From: Clostridium rectalis
GTDB taxonomy: Bacteria; Bacillota; Clostridia; Clostridiales; Clostridiaceae
Length of the DNA: 64,000 nucleotides
Reading direction: 5' to 3'
Assembly: GCF_900626095.1 (NCBI RefSeq)
Contig: NZ_UYZZ01000002.1
Coordinates: 310,001 to 374,000, forward strand
This document shows, piece by piece, positions 18,712 through 27,578 of the stretch. The notes under the pieces are model-generated. The model was given only the letters and a program-made list of their open reading frames with translations, made no database searches and was not told the origin of the DNA. Numbering within the stretch: the stretch's first letter is position 1; every line of letters starts with the position of its first letter. A program made the translations under genes and the position numbers.

Positions 18712-18733
18712 GGATAAGTCAAATGACTTATCC
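18712..18733 (-). terminator. Short intergenic hairpin after the nucleotide-sugar dehydrogenase gene
   Basis: The perfect 10-bp arms GGATAAGTCA and TGACTTATCC close a 2-nt loop between the dehydrogenase stop (18740) and the oxidoreductase start. The following minus-strand sequence is only A/T-rich, so it may be a weak terminator or an mRNA stability element. Confidence 0.45.
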
Positions 18734-18739
18734 TTAAAA

Positions 18740-20056
18740 TTAAAGCTTATAAATTTTTTCTCTATTATTTTTAACTTCTTTTGTAGCATTTCTAGTATCA
18801 TAAACTACTTTAGCCTTTGCAGTTAAAGCTTCATAATCCACATTACTATGATTTGTAGTTATTATAACAATATCAGAATCATCTATAACCTCTGTCCAAT
18901 CTACTGTATGATATTTTTTCCCCTTATGCTGAAACTCTTTAATATAAGGATCACAACAAGATATAAGCGCACCATTTTTTTCTAAATGTTCTATTACTTT
19001 AAGGGCTGGTGACTCTCTCATATCATCAATATCATTTTTATATGCTACACCCATTAATAATACTTTTGCACCATTCATTGCTTTCTTTTCTTTATTTAAT
19101 AGTTTCATTACATTATCCACAACATATTCTGGCATTTGATCATTAATTCTACCAGATGTCTGTATTAAACTTGTGTGGAAATCATATTCCTTAGCTTTCC
19201 ATTCTAAATAAAATGGATCAAGTGGTATACAGTGTCCGCCAAGACCTGGACCTGGATAAAAAGCCATAAATCCATAAGGCTTTGTTTTTGCTGCATCTAC
19301 TACTTCCCAAACATCTATATTCATTTTATTACATAGCACTGCTATTTCATTAGCTAATGCTATATTTATATTTCTAAATGTATTTTCAAGTATCTTTTCC
19401 ATTTCCGCTATTGCTGGTGATGAAACTGTGTGAATCTCTCCTTGAAGTACGCTCTTATAAAGTGCTGCTGCTACTTCTGTACATTCTTTAGTACATCCAC
19501 CAACAACCTTTGGTGTATTCTTTGTTTTAAATTCTTTATTACCTGGATCAACCCTTTCAGGTGAAAATGCTAAAAAGAAATCCTCTCCACATTTAAGTCC
19601 AGTTTCCTCAAGTATTGGTTTTAATATTTCTTCTGTAGTCCCAGGGTATGTTGTACTTTCTAAAACTACTAACATTCCCCTATGTAAGTATTTAGCTACA
19701 CTTTTTGTAGAGTTAACCACATATGATAAATCCGGTTGTTTATATATATCAAGTGGTGTTGGCACTGCTATACAAACTGCATCCACTTCACCTACAAAAC
19801 TGAAATCTGTAGTTGCTCTTAAAGCTCCTTTTTCAACTATCTCCTTTAAATCCGTATCTACTACATCTCCTATATAATTATGTCCTTTATTTACTAATTC
19901 TACTTTTTTTTCTTGTACGTCAAATCCTATAACATCATATCCAGCTTTTGCTTTTTCTACTGCTAGTGGTAAGCCTACATATCCAAGCCCTACAACTCCA
20001 AGTTTTGCTGTTTTATTTTCAAGTTTTTTTATTAATTCGTCTCTTATCTGTGACAT
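18740..20056 (-). CDS. UDP-N-acetylglucosamine 6-dehydrogenase, WbpA type
   Basis: A 438-residue nucleotide-sugar dehydrogenase. The NAD-binding KLGVVGLGYVGLPLAVEKAKAGYDVIGFD segment, VAVPTPLD-like loop, ESTTYPGTTEE, FSPERVDPGN, PKVVGG, the central helix LENTFRNINIALANE and the catalytic Cys in GPGLGGHCIPLDP are all present. VLLMGVAYKNDIDDMRESPALK marks the UDP-binding C-terminal domain. It performs two successive NAD-linked oxidations at C6 to a uronic acid. In this context the substrate is probably UDP-GlcNAc. It starts at ATG after AGGAGG and lies 109 bases after the aminotransferase gene. Confidence 0.88.
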   Translation of the reverse strand: MSQIRDELIKKLENKTAKLGVVGLGYVGLPLAVEKAKAGYDVIGFDVQEKKVELVNKGHNYIGDVVDTDLKEIVEKGALRATTDFSFVGEVDAVCIAVPTPLDIYKQPDLSYVVNSTKSVAKYLHRGMLVVLESTTYPGTTEEILKPILEETGLKCGEDFFLAFSPERVDPGNKEFKTKNTPKVVGGCTKECTEVAAALYKSVLQGEIHTVSSPAIAEMEKILENTFRNINIALANEIAVLCNKMNIDVWEVVDAAKTKPYGFMAFYPGPGLGGHCIPLDPFYLEWKAKEYDFHTSLIQTSGRINDQMPEYVVDNVMKLLNKEKKAMNGAKVLLMGVAYKNDIDDMRESPALKVIEHLEKNGALISCCDPYIKEFQHKGKKYHTVDWTEVIDDSDIVIITTNHSNVDYEALTAKAKVVYDTRNATKEVKNNREKIYKL

Positions 20057-20164
20057 TATTTTAACCTCCTAGGTTTATAAGATTTACAAACATATAAAAT
20101 TATACACTTTGTTAATATTCCGGTCAAACTTTTTTATTTAACATTTATATTATAGAAATTTTTC

Positions 20165-21268
20165 CTATATTGAATTAAACTTTTTTATACATGTGGTTAC
20201 ATATTCTTGCTGATGTCTAGTAATCTCAGGATACATTGGCAAAGCAAATGTATGTCTACAAGCCTCTTCTGATATAGGCAAATCCCCTTCTTTATATCCT
20301 AGATTTTTATACACATCTAACATATGTACTGGCAAAGGATAATAAATCGCAGTAGATACGCCATTTTCCTTTAAAAATTCTACTAATTTATCTCTATCTT
20401 TTGCTCTTACTACGTACTGATGATATATATGTTTACAATCACTATCTTCATATGGTAATACTAAATCTGTATCCTTTAATAACTCATTGTAGACATGTGC
20501 TTTTTCATATCTTAATTCATTCCATTCTTTTAAATATTTTAATTTAACTCTAAGTACAGCCGCCTGTATTTCATCTAATCTGCTATTGTAACCTATAACT
20601 TCATGATGATATTTTTTTCTACTCCCATGAACTCTCAAAACTCTTATTTTTTCTGCTAAATCATCATTATTAGTTACTACCATTCCCCCATCACCATAGC
20701 AACCTAAATTCTTAGTTGGGAAAAATGAATAAGTAGCTGTGTGTCCTATAGTACCAGCTCTTTTACCTTTATACTCTGATCCAATAGCCTGACATGCATC
20801 CTCAATAACTGGTATATTATATTTATTAGCAATCTCCATTATTTTATCCATATCACACATTTGTCCAAATATGTGAACTGGAATAATAGCTTTAGTATTT
20901 TTAGTTATTTTCTTTTCTATACTTTCAGCATCTATACATAGTGTATTTTTATCTATATCAGCAAATACTGGTTTTGCACCTAATACTGACGTTGTTTCCG
21001 CTGATGCAAAGAAAGTAAATGGTGTTGTTATTACTTCATCTCCCGGTCCAACTCCTAATGCTCTTAAGGAAAGCATTAATGCATCTGTTCCATTTGCTAC
21101 GGCTATAGCATGCTTTACCCCTGTAAACTCTGCTACTTCTTTTTCTAATTCTTTTACATTAGGTCCCATTATAAAATGTGTTGATTCCAAAACTTCTTTT
21201 ATAGCTTTTTCTATCTCTTGTTGAATGTTATTATATTGAACCTTTAAATCTAATAAATTTACTTTCAT
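20165..21268 (-). CDS. DegT/DnrJ/EryC1 PLP aminotransferase, WbpE/WlbC type
   Basis: 367 residues, full length for sugar aminotransferases. VANGTDALMLSLRALGVGPGDEVITTPFTF, the PLP-stacking EDACQAIGSEYKG and the PLP lysine Lys186 in FFPTKNLGCYGDGG are visible. GYNSRLDEIQAAVLRVKL and PLPVHMLDVYKNLGY complete the family pattern. It transfers an amino group, usually from glutamate, to a keto sugar nucleotide. Beside the WbpB-type oxidase the likely substrate is the 3-keto derivative of UDP-GlcNAcA. A 4-keto product of the adjacent 4,6-dehydratase is the alternative. It begins at ATG after AAAGGAG. Confidence 0.87.
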   Translation of the reverse strand: MKVNLLDLKVQYNNIQQEIEKAIKEVLESTHFIMGPNVKELEKEVAEFTGVKHAIAVANGTDALMLSLRALGVGPGDEVITTPFTFFASAETTSVLGAKPVFADIDKNTLCIDAESIEKKITKNTKAIIPVHIFGQMCDMDKIMEIANKYNIPVIEDACQAIGSEYKGKRAGTIGHTATYSFFPTKNLGCYGDGGMVVTNNDDLAEKIRVLRVHGSRKKYHHEVIGYNSRLDEIQAAVLRVKLKYLKEWNELRYEKAHVYNELLKDTDLVLPYEDSDCKHIYHQYVVRAKDRDKLVEFLKENGVSTAIYYPLPVHMLDVYKNLGYKEGDLPISEEACRHTFALPMYPEITRHQQEYVTTCIKKFNSI

Positions 21269-21281
21269 TTTAACATCTCCT

Positions 21282-23123
21282 TTATTGCTTTTTTCTTCTG
21301 TAAGTAGGTACTTTTTTTTCTACTAAGTTAAAGATACTTTCATTATCTTCATTAATAATTTTTCTAAATTCATTTATGGATTTTTCTACAAATTCAATAC
21401 TATTATCTTCTGGTTTCTCTACATATATTTTATCATGTTCTGTAGAAGTTAATGCAACTTCATTCATTAAAAGCTCTTCATAAAGCTTTTCTCCTGGTCT
21501 AAGTCCTGTGTATTTTATTTTAATATCCACCCCCGGCTGATAACCAGAAAGCCTTATTAAATCTTTAGCTAAGTCTACAATTTTAACAGGTTTCCCCATA
21601 TCTAATACAAAGATTTCTCCACCCTTTGCCATGGCACCTGCCTGTATAACTAATTGAGCTGCTTCAGGTATTGTCATAAAATATCTATTTATTTCTGGAT
21701 GAGTTACAGTTACTGGACCACCTCGAGATATCTGTTTTTTAAATAGTGGAATAACTGAACCATTACTTCCAAGTACATTTCCAAATCTAACAGCTACATA
21801 CTCTGTTTTACTTATTGAATCAAATGCTTGTATAATTATTTCACAAAATCTCTTACTTGCTCCCATTATGTTTGTTGGGTTTACTGCTTTATCTGTGCTT
21901 ATTTGAACAAATTTCTTTACATCATACTCATGACTAAATTTAACCACATTATATGTTCCTATTATATTATTTTTTATAACCTCAACTGGATTGTTTTCCA
22001 TAAGAGGCACATGTTTATGAGCTGCTGCATGAAATACTACTTCTGGTTTATATTTTTCAAATACTTCCCTTAATCTTTTCTCATCTCTTATGGAAGCAAT
22101 TATAACTTCTTTATTAAGTTCTGGATGATTAAAATTTAGCTCCATTTGCAGATCATAGGCATTATTTTCGTATATATCTAAAATTAAAAGTTTTTTTGGC
22201 TTAAATTTTGATATTTGCCTACATAATTCCGATCCTATAGATCCTCCACCACCAGTAACTAGTATGACCTTATCCTTTATATATTTATTAATATTTTCAC
22301 TGTTTAATTTAACTTCTTCTCTTCCAAGTAAATCTTCTATGTTTACATCTCTTATTTTACTTATGCTTACCTTACCATCTATGATTTCATAAATACCTGG
22401 TAAGGTTTTTAATTTAGCATTTGTATCCTTACAAATATTTATTATTTCTCTTTTTCTTTCTACATTTGCTGAGGGAATTGCTAAAATAATCTCCTCAACA
22501 TTTTTCAACTCACATATATTCTTAATTTTCTCTCTACCGCCTATTACTTTTGCTCCACTAATCATTTTACCCTTTTTAAAAGAATCATCATCTATTAACC
22601 CAACTATATCATAATTTAAGTTATTACTCCTTTTAATTTCCTTTATAAGTAATGCAGCTGCATCTCCAGCCCCTATTATCAACAGTCTTTTCTTTTTCTT
22701 AGTGCAATTTTTTTCTGAGTTTATTTCATCTACCACTCTATATCTAAATCTCATACCACCTAAAGTCACTACACATAATAACCAAAATATTATATGTACA
22801 CCATAGGGAAATCTAATGTATCTTGTTTCTAATAACTTATAATTTATAAAGTAACTATATATTAAAATAACAACATTAGATAAAGTAATTGAATACACTA
22901 TAGACATCAATTCCTCTATTGAAGCATATTTCCATATGCTATCGTATAAACGAAAGATTTTATTAAAAAATATAGTTATGATAATTGCAGGAATAATGGA
23001 TAACTTAAAAAATTCCATATATTCAGTTGGAATTCTAAAATCAAGTCGCAAAAGTAAAGCCAAATATAATGATAAAACAACTAATAACACATCATATAAT
23101 ATAAGTTTTTTATCTTTTCGCAT
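21282..23123 (-). CDS. Membrane-bound UDP-GlcNAc 4,6-dehydratase (PglF/CapD/WbpM type)
   Basis: A 613-residue protein. About four N-terminal membrane segments (up to about residue 125) precede a first Rossmann-like domain (LLIIGAGDAAALLIKEI). A second, catalytic SDR domain follows with VTGGGGSIGSELCRQI, FHAAAHKHVPLMENNP, the modified catalytic triad in STDKAVNPTNIMGASKR and GLRPGEKLYEEL. The missing Tyr of the usual YxxxK (Met here) is typical of PglF/FlaA1-type dehydratases. It would make UDP-4-keto-6-deoxy-GlcNAc, and the size fits the large membrane form. It is the first gene of the locus segment and has a weak promoter candidate upstream. Confidence 0.88.
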   Translation of the reverse strand: MRKDKKLILYDVLLVVLSLYLALLLRLDFRIPTEYMEFFKLSIIPAIIITIFFNKIFRLYDSIWKYASIEELMSIVYSITLSNVVILIYSYFINYKLLETRYIRFPYGVHIIFWLLCVVTLGGMRFRYRVVDEINSEKNCTKKKKRLLIIGAGDAAALLIKEIKRSNNLNYDIVGLIDDDSFKKGKMISGAKVIGGREKIKNICELKNVEEIILAIPSANVERKREIINICKDTNAKLKTLPGIYEIIDGKVSISKIRDVNIEDLLGREEVKLNSENINKYIKDKVILVTGGGGSIGSELCRQISKFKPKKLLILDIYENNAYDLQMELNFNHPELNKEVIIASIRDEKRLREVFEKYKPEVVFHAAAHKHVPLMENNPVEVIKNNIIGTYNVVKFSHEYDVKKFVQISTDKAVNPTNIMGASKRFCEIIIQAFDSISKTEYVAVRFGNVLGSNGSVIPLFKKQISRGGPVTVTHPEINRYFMTIPEAAQLVIQAGAMAKGGEIFVLDMGKPVKIVDLAKDLIRLSGYQPGVDIKIKYTGLRPGEKLYEELLMNEVALTSTEHDKIYVEKPEDNSIEFVEKSINEFRKIINEDNESIFNLVEKKVPTYRRKKQ

Positions 23124-23174
23124 ATTCTCACATCCTAAGATTAAAATAGTTTACTTTATTATCTCACCTTAATC

Positions 23175-23202
23175 ATTTTACAACATTTAAAAAATTATTC
23201 AA
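23175..23202 (-). promoter_or_regulatory. Weak sigma-A-like promoter upstream of the dehydratase gene
   Basis: On the minus strand TTGAAT and TAAAAT are separated by 16 bp, about 50 bases upstream of the ATG at 23123 and downstream of the galU terminator. The match is moderate in a very AT-rich background. Confidence 0.35.
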
Positions 23203-23263
23203 CAAAAAAAGATTATTTTAAACCTAATATAAAGTTTAGCATATTAATGGTTAAAAATACATA

Positions 23264-23303
23264 GTAAAAAAATTCAATCCCATATATTAATACGAGATTG
23301 AAT
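23264..23303 (-). terminator. Rho-independent terminator of galU
   Basis: The 8-bp arms ATTCAATC and GATTGAAT, around a 16-nt loop, are followed on the minus strand by seven Ts. The hairpin lies 45 bases past the galU stop, so galU ends here and the glycan locus starts anew. Confidence 0.7.
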
Positions 23304-23347
23304 TATAAAAGTAATTTAAGTAAAATGTATAAATTTAAATTCTATTT

Positions 23348-24253
23348 TTATATATTGGAAATCTTTTCATATATATCCTTAAATTTTGGATTTTCCTTAA
23401 TTGTTATTAGATATTTCATGAAGGATTCCTGTAAATCCTTCCTTTTCAATGCATATTCAACTGTTGCTTCTAAAAAACCTAACTTATCCCCAACATCATA
23501 TCTTTTACCCTGGAAACAATAAGAATATATAGCCTCTTGAGTAGCCAAAGTTTTTAAAGCATCTGTAAGCTGTATTTCTCCACCTTTACCCGGTTTAGTA
23601 TTTTCAAGTATGTCAAAAATCCTAGGTGTTATAATGTATCTTCCTAATATAGCTATATTTGATGGCGCCTCTTCTATTTTAGGTTTTTCAATTAAATCTT
23701 TAACTTTATATACTCTATCCTCTATATGCATACCTTTTACTATACCGTATTTATGCACATCCTCTTTTTGAACTTCTTGTACTCCAAGTACAGTAGTTTT
23801 ATATTCATCATAACAATTAATAAGTTGTTTTAAACAAGGAATCTCACTATCTACCACATCATCTCCTAGCATAACAGCGAAGGGTTCATTGCCTACAAAA
23901 GTTTTGGCACAATTTATTGCATGACCTAATCCTTTAGGTTCTTTTTGTCTTATATAATATATATCGGCCATATTAGATATATCATTTACCATAGTTAATA
24001 ACTCATCTTTTCCAGTAGCATTTAACTGCTGCTCTAATTCTACAGACTTATCGAAATGATCCTCTATGGCTCTTTTATTCCTTCCTGTAATAATTAAAAT
24101 TTCTTCTATTCCAGAGGCTACAGCCTCCTCTATTATATATTGTATAGTTGGTTTATCAACTATAGGTAACATTTCCTTTGGTTGTGCTTTTGTAGCAGGT
24201 AAAAATCTTGTTCCAAGTCCCGCTGCAGGTATTATTGCCTTCTTTACTCTCAT
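23348..24253 (-). CDS. galU: UTP-glucose-1-phosphate uridylyltransferase
   Basis: 301 residues. The nucleotide-binding start AAGLGTRFLPATKAQPKEMLPIVDKPTIQYI, the FAVMLGDDVVD loop, GIVKGM, the catalytic VKDLIEKPK and GRYIITPRIFDIL are textbook GalU/GtaB features. It makes UDP-glucose from UTP and glucose-1-phosphate for glycans and glycolipids. It is flanked by a terminator on each side (23264 and 24407), so it looks monocistronic. The phosphoglucomutase that supplies its substrate is encoded just upstream at 25589. It starts at ATG after AAAGGGG. Confidence 0.95.
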   Translation of the reverse strand: MRVKKAIIPAAGLGTRFLPATKAQPKEMLPIVDKPTIQYIIEEAVASGIEEILIITGRNKRAIEDHFDKSVELEQQLNATGKDELLTMVNDISNMADIYYIRQKEPKGLGHAINCAKTFVGNEPFAVMLGDDVVDSEIPCLKQLINCYDEYKTTVLGVQEVQKEDVHKYGIVKGMHIEDRVYKVKDLIEKPKIEEAPSNIAILGRYIITPRIFDILENTKPGKGGEIQLTDALKTLATQEAIYSYCFQGKRYDVGDKLGFLEATVEYALKRKDLQESFMKYLITIKENPKFKDIYEKISNI

Positions 24254-24406
24254 TAGATTTTCCCCTTTCTTAAGTTCATATTTTAATTATAATATAATCA
24301 AATTCATATTTCTACCATTTATACCAACTGCAAGTCAATTCTCTTTATATAATCTACCTGAAACAAAATATTATACATTGCAACGATATATAAACTAATT
24401 TCAATT

Positions 24407-24447
24407 AAAAAAAGTCTTTACAAATTTACTTTGTAAAGACTTTTTTT
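24407..24447 (-). terminator. Strong rho-independent terminator after the TPR gene
   Basis: An 18-bp A/T-rich stem with a GTCTTTACAAA core closes a 5-nt loop and ends in seven Ts on the minus strand. It separates the TPR/phosphoglucomutase unit from galU. Confidence 0.85.
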
Positions 24448-24475
24448 AATATAAATCTTTATATACCATATTCTT

Positions 24476-25564
24476 TTATTTTGAATTGTTAAGTATACTC
24501 TCTAATTCTAATACTATTTCATCTTCTGGATCCAACTTTTTAGCTATAGTTAAATGCATTTTAGCATCTTCTAATTTCCCAGCATTTAAATAGCACATTA
24601 CTAAATTTGTACAAATTTCAATAGATTTAGTAGCTTCAAATGCCTTTCTTAAGAATGCTATAGCCTTATTGAAATCTCCTAAAGATGCATAATTTATTCC
24701 TAATTCATTAATAACTTCTACTATACTACTATCTATTGAAATAGACTCATTTAAATAATAAATTGCCTTTTCATAATTTTGAAGCATTCTATAACCTACG
24801 GCTATATAGTAATAAAGGACAGCATCTTCCTCAAATTCTTTTATAAGTGGTATTAAAAGTTTTAACGCCCCCTCTGGATCCTCATTTAAAAGTTCCTTTC
24901 CTCGATCATAATTTACTATTCCTTTTAACCATATTTTCATATCTGTAATTTGGGAAGTCTCCTCTCCCCCTCTAGCAATATAATTATTCAAAGAAAATAA
25001 AGCTCCTTGAAAATCCTGTAAATCTTTTTTTATAATACTCTCGTAAGCATATGGTGTTGCTGCCTCTTCAAATTTTTTCTTATAAGTTTCTATTAGTTGT
25101 AATTCCTCATCTTTATATCTTTTATCTAAATTCCTTAATTTATCAGCCAACATAAGTAGTTTTTCAAAATTTTCCTCTTCAGTTTCAATATTACAAAGTC
25201 CCTTTAACAATAAATATGCTTCCTCATAATTTTTCTTTTCTATTAGTTTATATATTTTACCCTTAATAAATTTGCTACTTTCATCAATATTTTTTAATAA
25301 TTGGCCATATGCATCATTAAACTTAAATTTTTCATCTGCCCCCATAACATAGTACATGGCTTCAATAAAATAAGATATTGGTATTGCATCTATATTTTCT
25401 TTTTCCTTAACATTTTCAACTATATCACTTGACTTAATAGGCATATATATTTCTTTATTTAAGTCTGTTTTAAAGATTTCTTTTATCTTTTTTTTACTAA
25501 CTTCAACAAAAAGTAATTCTGACAGTTTCTCGGTAAAATGAGGTTTAATCTCCAATATATTCAT
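24476..25564 (-). CDS. TPR-repeat protein of unknown function
   Basis: About 362 residues, cytoplasmic, with no signal peptide or membrane segment. Helical tetratricopeptide repeats are clear in the second half, for example DAVLYYYIAVGYRMLQNYEKAIYYLNESISID, VINELGINYASLGDFNKAIAFLRKAFEA and NLVMCYLNAGKLEDAKMHLTIAKKLDPED. The first 150 residues are acidic and mixed. The listed ATG abuts its GGAG site with no spacing. TTG at 25555, 9 nt after AGGAG, may be the true start. It follows the phosphoglucomutase gene by 24 bases and probably shares its transcript. The partner bound by the repeats is unknown. Confidence 0.8.
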   Translation of the reverse strand: MNILEIKPHFTEKLSELLFVEVSKKKIKEIFKTDLNKEIYMPIKSSDIVENVKEKENIDAIPISYFIEAMYYVMGADEKFKFNDAYGQLLKNIDESSKFIKGKIYKLIEKKNYEEAYLLLKGLCNIETEEENFEKLLMLADKLRNLDKRYKDEELQLIETYKKKFEEAATPYAYESIIKKDLQDFQGALFSLNNYIARGGEETSQITDMKIWLKGIVNYDRGKELLNEDPEGALKLLIPLIKEFEEDAVLYYYIAVGYRMLQNYEKAIYYLNESISIDSSIVEVINELGINYASLGDFNKAIAFLRKAFEATKSIEICTNLVMCYLNAGKLEDAKMHLTIAKKLDPEDEIVLELESILNNSK

Positions 25565-25588
25565 CTCCTATTATCTATTTCTCATATT

Positions 25589-27322
25589 TTAACAATTACA
25601 AGCTACATCTATTATATCCTTTACTGATTTTTTAAGCATTTTTATTTTATCCTCTGCATGCTTTTTATTATTTCCTATTACAGAGAGGTATATTTTAATC
25701 TTAGGTTCTGTACCAGATGGTCTTACAACAAACCATGAACCGTCATTGAAAATAAATTTAAGAACATTTGACTTAGGTAATTCTATGTGATGCTCACTTA
25801 TAACAAATAAATTTTTTTCTATACTTAATTTATAATCTAATTTCTTGTAAATTTTTACATCATTTAAAGTTGTACTCATAGAGTGTCTTAAATAATGCAT
25901 AGCTTTTTCAATCTTTTCTTGTCCTTCTTTTCCTTTTAGTTCTACTGACAATAATTCTTCTTTATAATATCCATATTCGTCGTATAACTTTATCAAAGCC
26001 TCATATAAACTTAATCCTATACTTTTATAATATAAAGTCATCTCACATATTAGTGCTGAAGCTATAACTGCATCTTTATCTCTAACAAAATTACCAGCTA
26101 AATACCCGTAACTCTCTTCAAAGCCAAATATATATTTTGATGTATCATCCTTTTGAAACTCTTTTATTTTTTCGCCAATATACTTAAATCCTGTTAATAC
26201 CTCTATTATTGGGATTTTAAATTTTTCCCCAATTTTTTTCACTATATCTGTAGTTACTATAGTTTTAATTACTACTCCATTTTCAGGCAATTTATTTTTT
26301 TCTTTTAAAGACATTAATATATAATTAGTAAGCAGTGCTCCTGTCTGATTTCCACTAAGAACCCTATAATTATTATAATTATCCTTTACAACTACACCTA
26401 TTCTATCACAATCTGGATCTGTCCCTAAAATAATATCCGGTTTTATATCCTTTGCCATATCTAATGCTATATTAAATACATCTTTTATTTCCGGATTGGG
26501 GTAGGGAGCTGTAGGAAATGTTCCATCTGGTATTTCCTGTTCTTTAACAACATACAAATCTTCAAAACCAAGCTCCTTTAATACTGTTCTTATAGGTATA
26601 TTTCCTGTTCCATGAAGTGGAGTATATATTATCTTTAAATCTTTAGCATTATTTTTCACTAAATCTTTTCTTATAACAAGTTCCTTAACCTTATTAAAAT
26701 ATTCTTCTTCCACTGAATCTTTTATATAATTTATTATTCCCTTTTCTAATCCACTATTGAATTCTAAAGCTTTTATTCCCTTTAAAATATCTACTTTTTC
26801 TATACAACATAGTATGTCTTTTGCCAACTCATCTGTAATTTGTCCCCCATCTTCTCCATATACCTTATATCCATTATATTCCTTAGGATTATGTGATGCC
26901 GTTATACTAATACCTATTTTGCATTTAAGCTTACCTACTGCAAATGAAAGCATTGGTGTTGGTTTTATATCTTTGTAAATATTAACTTGTATTTCATTAG
27001 CTGCAAATACTTCTGATGCTACCTTAGCAAACTCTTTTGACATTATTCTAGAGTCGAATGCTATCGCTACAGATAAATTTTTTTTGTAATTTCTTTTAAT
27101 GAAATTTGCAATTCCCTGAGTAGCTTTTCTCACAGTATAAATATTCATTCTATTAGTACCTGCACCTATTATTCCCCTCAATCCTCCAGTACCAAATTTC
27201 AAACTTTTATAAAATCTATCCTCTATTTCTTTCTCATTTTTAATTTTTTTTAGTTCATTTTTAGTCCCTTCATCTATATAATCTGAGTTTAACCAGATAT
27301 TATATTGTTCTTTATAATTCAT
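25589..27322 (-). CDS. pgcA: Alpha-phosphoglucomutase/phosphomannomutase
   Basis: 577 residues, the long clostridial/bacillar PgcA-type phosphohexomutase. The active-site phosphoserine lies in GISITASHNPKEYNGYKVYG, the metal-binding loop is DPDCDRIGV, the sugar-binding loop is GFEESYG and the phosphate-binding loop is RPSGTEPKIKIY. It interconverts glucose-6-phosphate and glucose-1-phosphate, feeding GalU two genes downstream. It starts at ATG after GTGAGGATAT and is divergent from the decarboxylase gene at 27579. Confidence 0.92.
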   Translation of the reverse strand: MNYKEQYNIWLNSDYIDEGTKNELKKIKNEKEIEDRFYKSLKFGTGGLRGIIGAGTNRMNIYTVRKATQGIANFIKRNYKKNLSVAIAFDSRIMSKEFAKVASEVFAANEIQVNIYKDIKPTPMLSFAVGKLKCKIGISITASHNPKEYNGYKVYGEDGGQITDELAKDILCCIEKVDILKGIKALEFNSGLEKGIINYIKDSVEEEYFNKVKELVIRKDLVKNNAKDLKIIYTPLHGTGNIPIRTVLKELGFEDLYVVKEQEIPDGTFPTAPYPNPEIKDVFNIALDMAKDIKPDIILGTDPDCDRIGVVVKDNYNNYRVLSGNQTGALLTNYILMSLKEKNKLPENGVVIKTIVTTDIVKKIGEKFKIPIIEVLTGFKYIGEKIKEFQKDDTSKYIFGFEESYGYLAGNFVRDKDAVIASALICEMTLYYKSIGLSLYEALIKLYDEYGYYKEELLSVELKGKEGQEKIEKAMHYLRHSMSTTLNDVKIYKKLDYKLSIEKNLFVISEHHIELPKSNVLKFIFNDGSWFVVRPSGTEPKIKIYLSVIGNNKKHAEDKIKMLKKSVKDIIDVACNC

Positions 27323-27462
27323 ACTGATATCCTCACTTTCATAGACTTAATAAAAATATTATATATGTTTATATTACAAAAAGCTATAAAAAGAGGGTTT
27401 AACAATCTACTTTATGCATAATATAATTATGTCTCCATATATAAAATATTTAATATTTTATA

Positions 27463-27491
27463 TTGCAATTGCATACCATTTACTTTATAAT
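27463..27491 (+). promoter_or_regulatory. Sigma-A promoter of the decarboxylase gene
   Basis: TTGCAA and a perfect TATAAT are separated by 17 bp. The predicted transcript start is near 27498, giving an 80-nt leader that contains an imperfect hairpin at 27512-27546. A perfect 10+1+10 AT palindrome (27441-27461) lies just upstream of the -35 box. Confidence 0.65.
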
Positions 27492-27511
27492 GATATTGTT
27501 TTAATATAAGA

Positions 27512-27546
27512 TCCACGGAAACCATTGATTTTTCATAGTTTCACGG
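27512..27546 (+). promoter_or_regulatory. Imperfect hairpin in the decarboxylase leader
   Basis: The halves CCACGGAAACCATTGA and TCATAGTTTCACGGG pair imperfectly around a short T-rich loop, ending about 14 nt before the ribosome site. It could modulate translation. I do not recognise it as a known riboswitch. Confidence 0.35.
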
Positions 27547-27578
27547 GTGTAAATTTGTGAAAGAAGGTGTTTATCAAG

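Noticed and set aside
27441-27461. ArgR operator
   Set aside because: The perfect AT palindrome does not contain the TNTGAATNNNNATTCA-type pattern, so no regulator is assigned.
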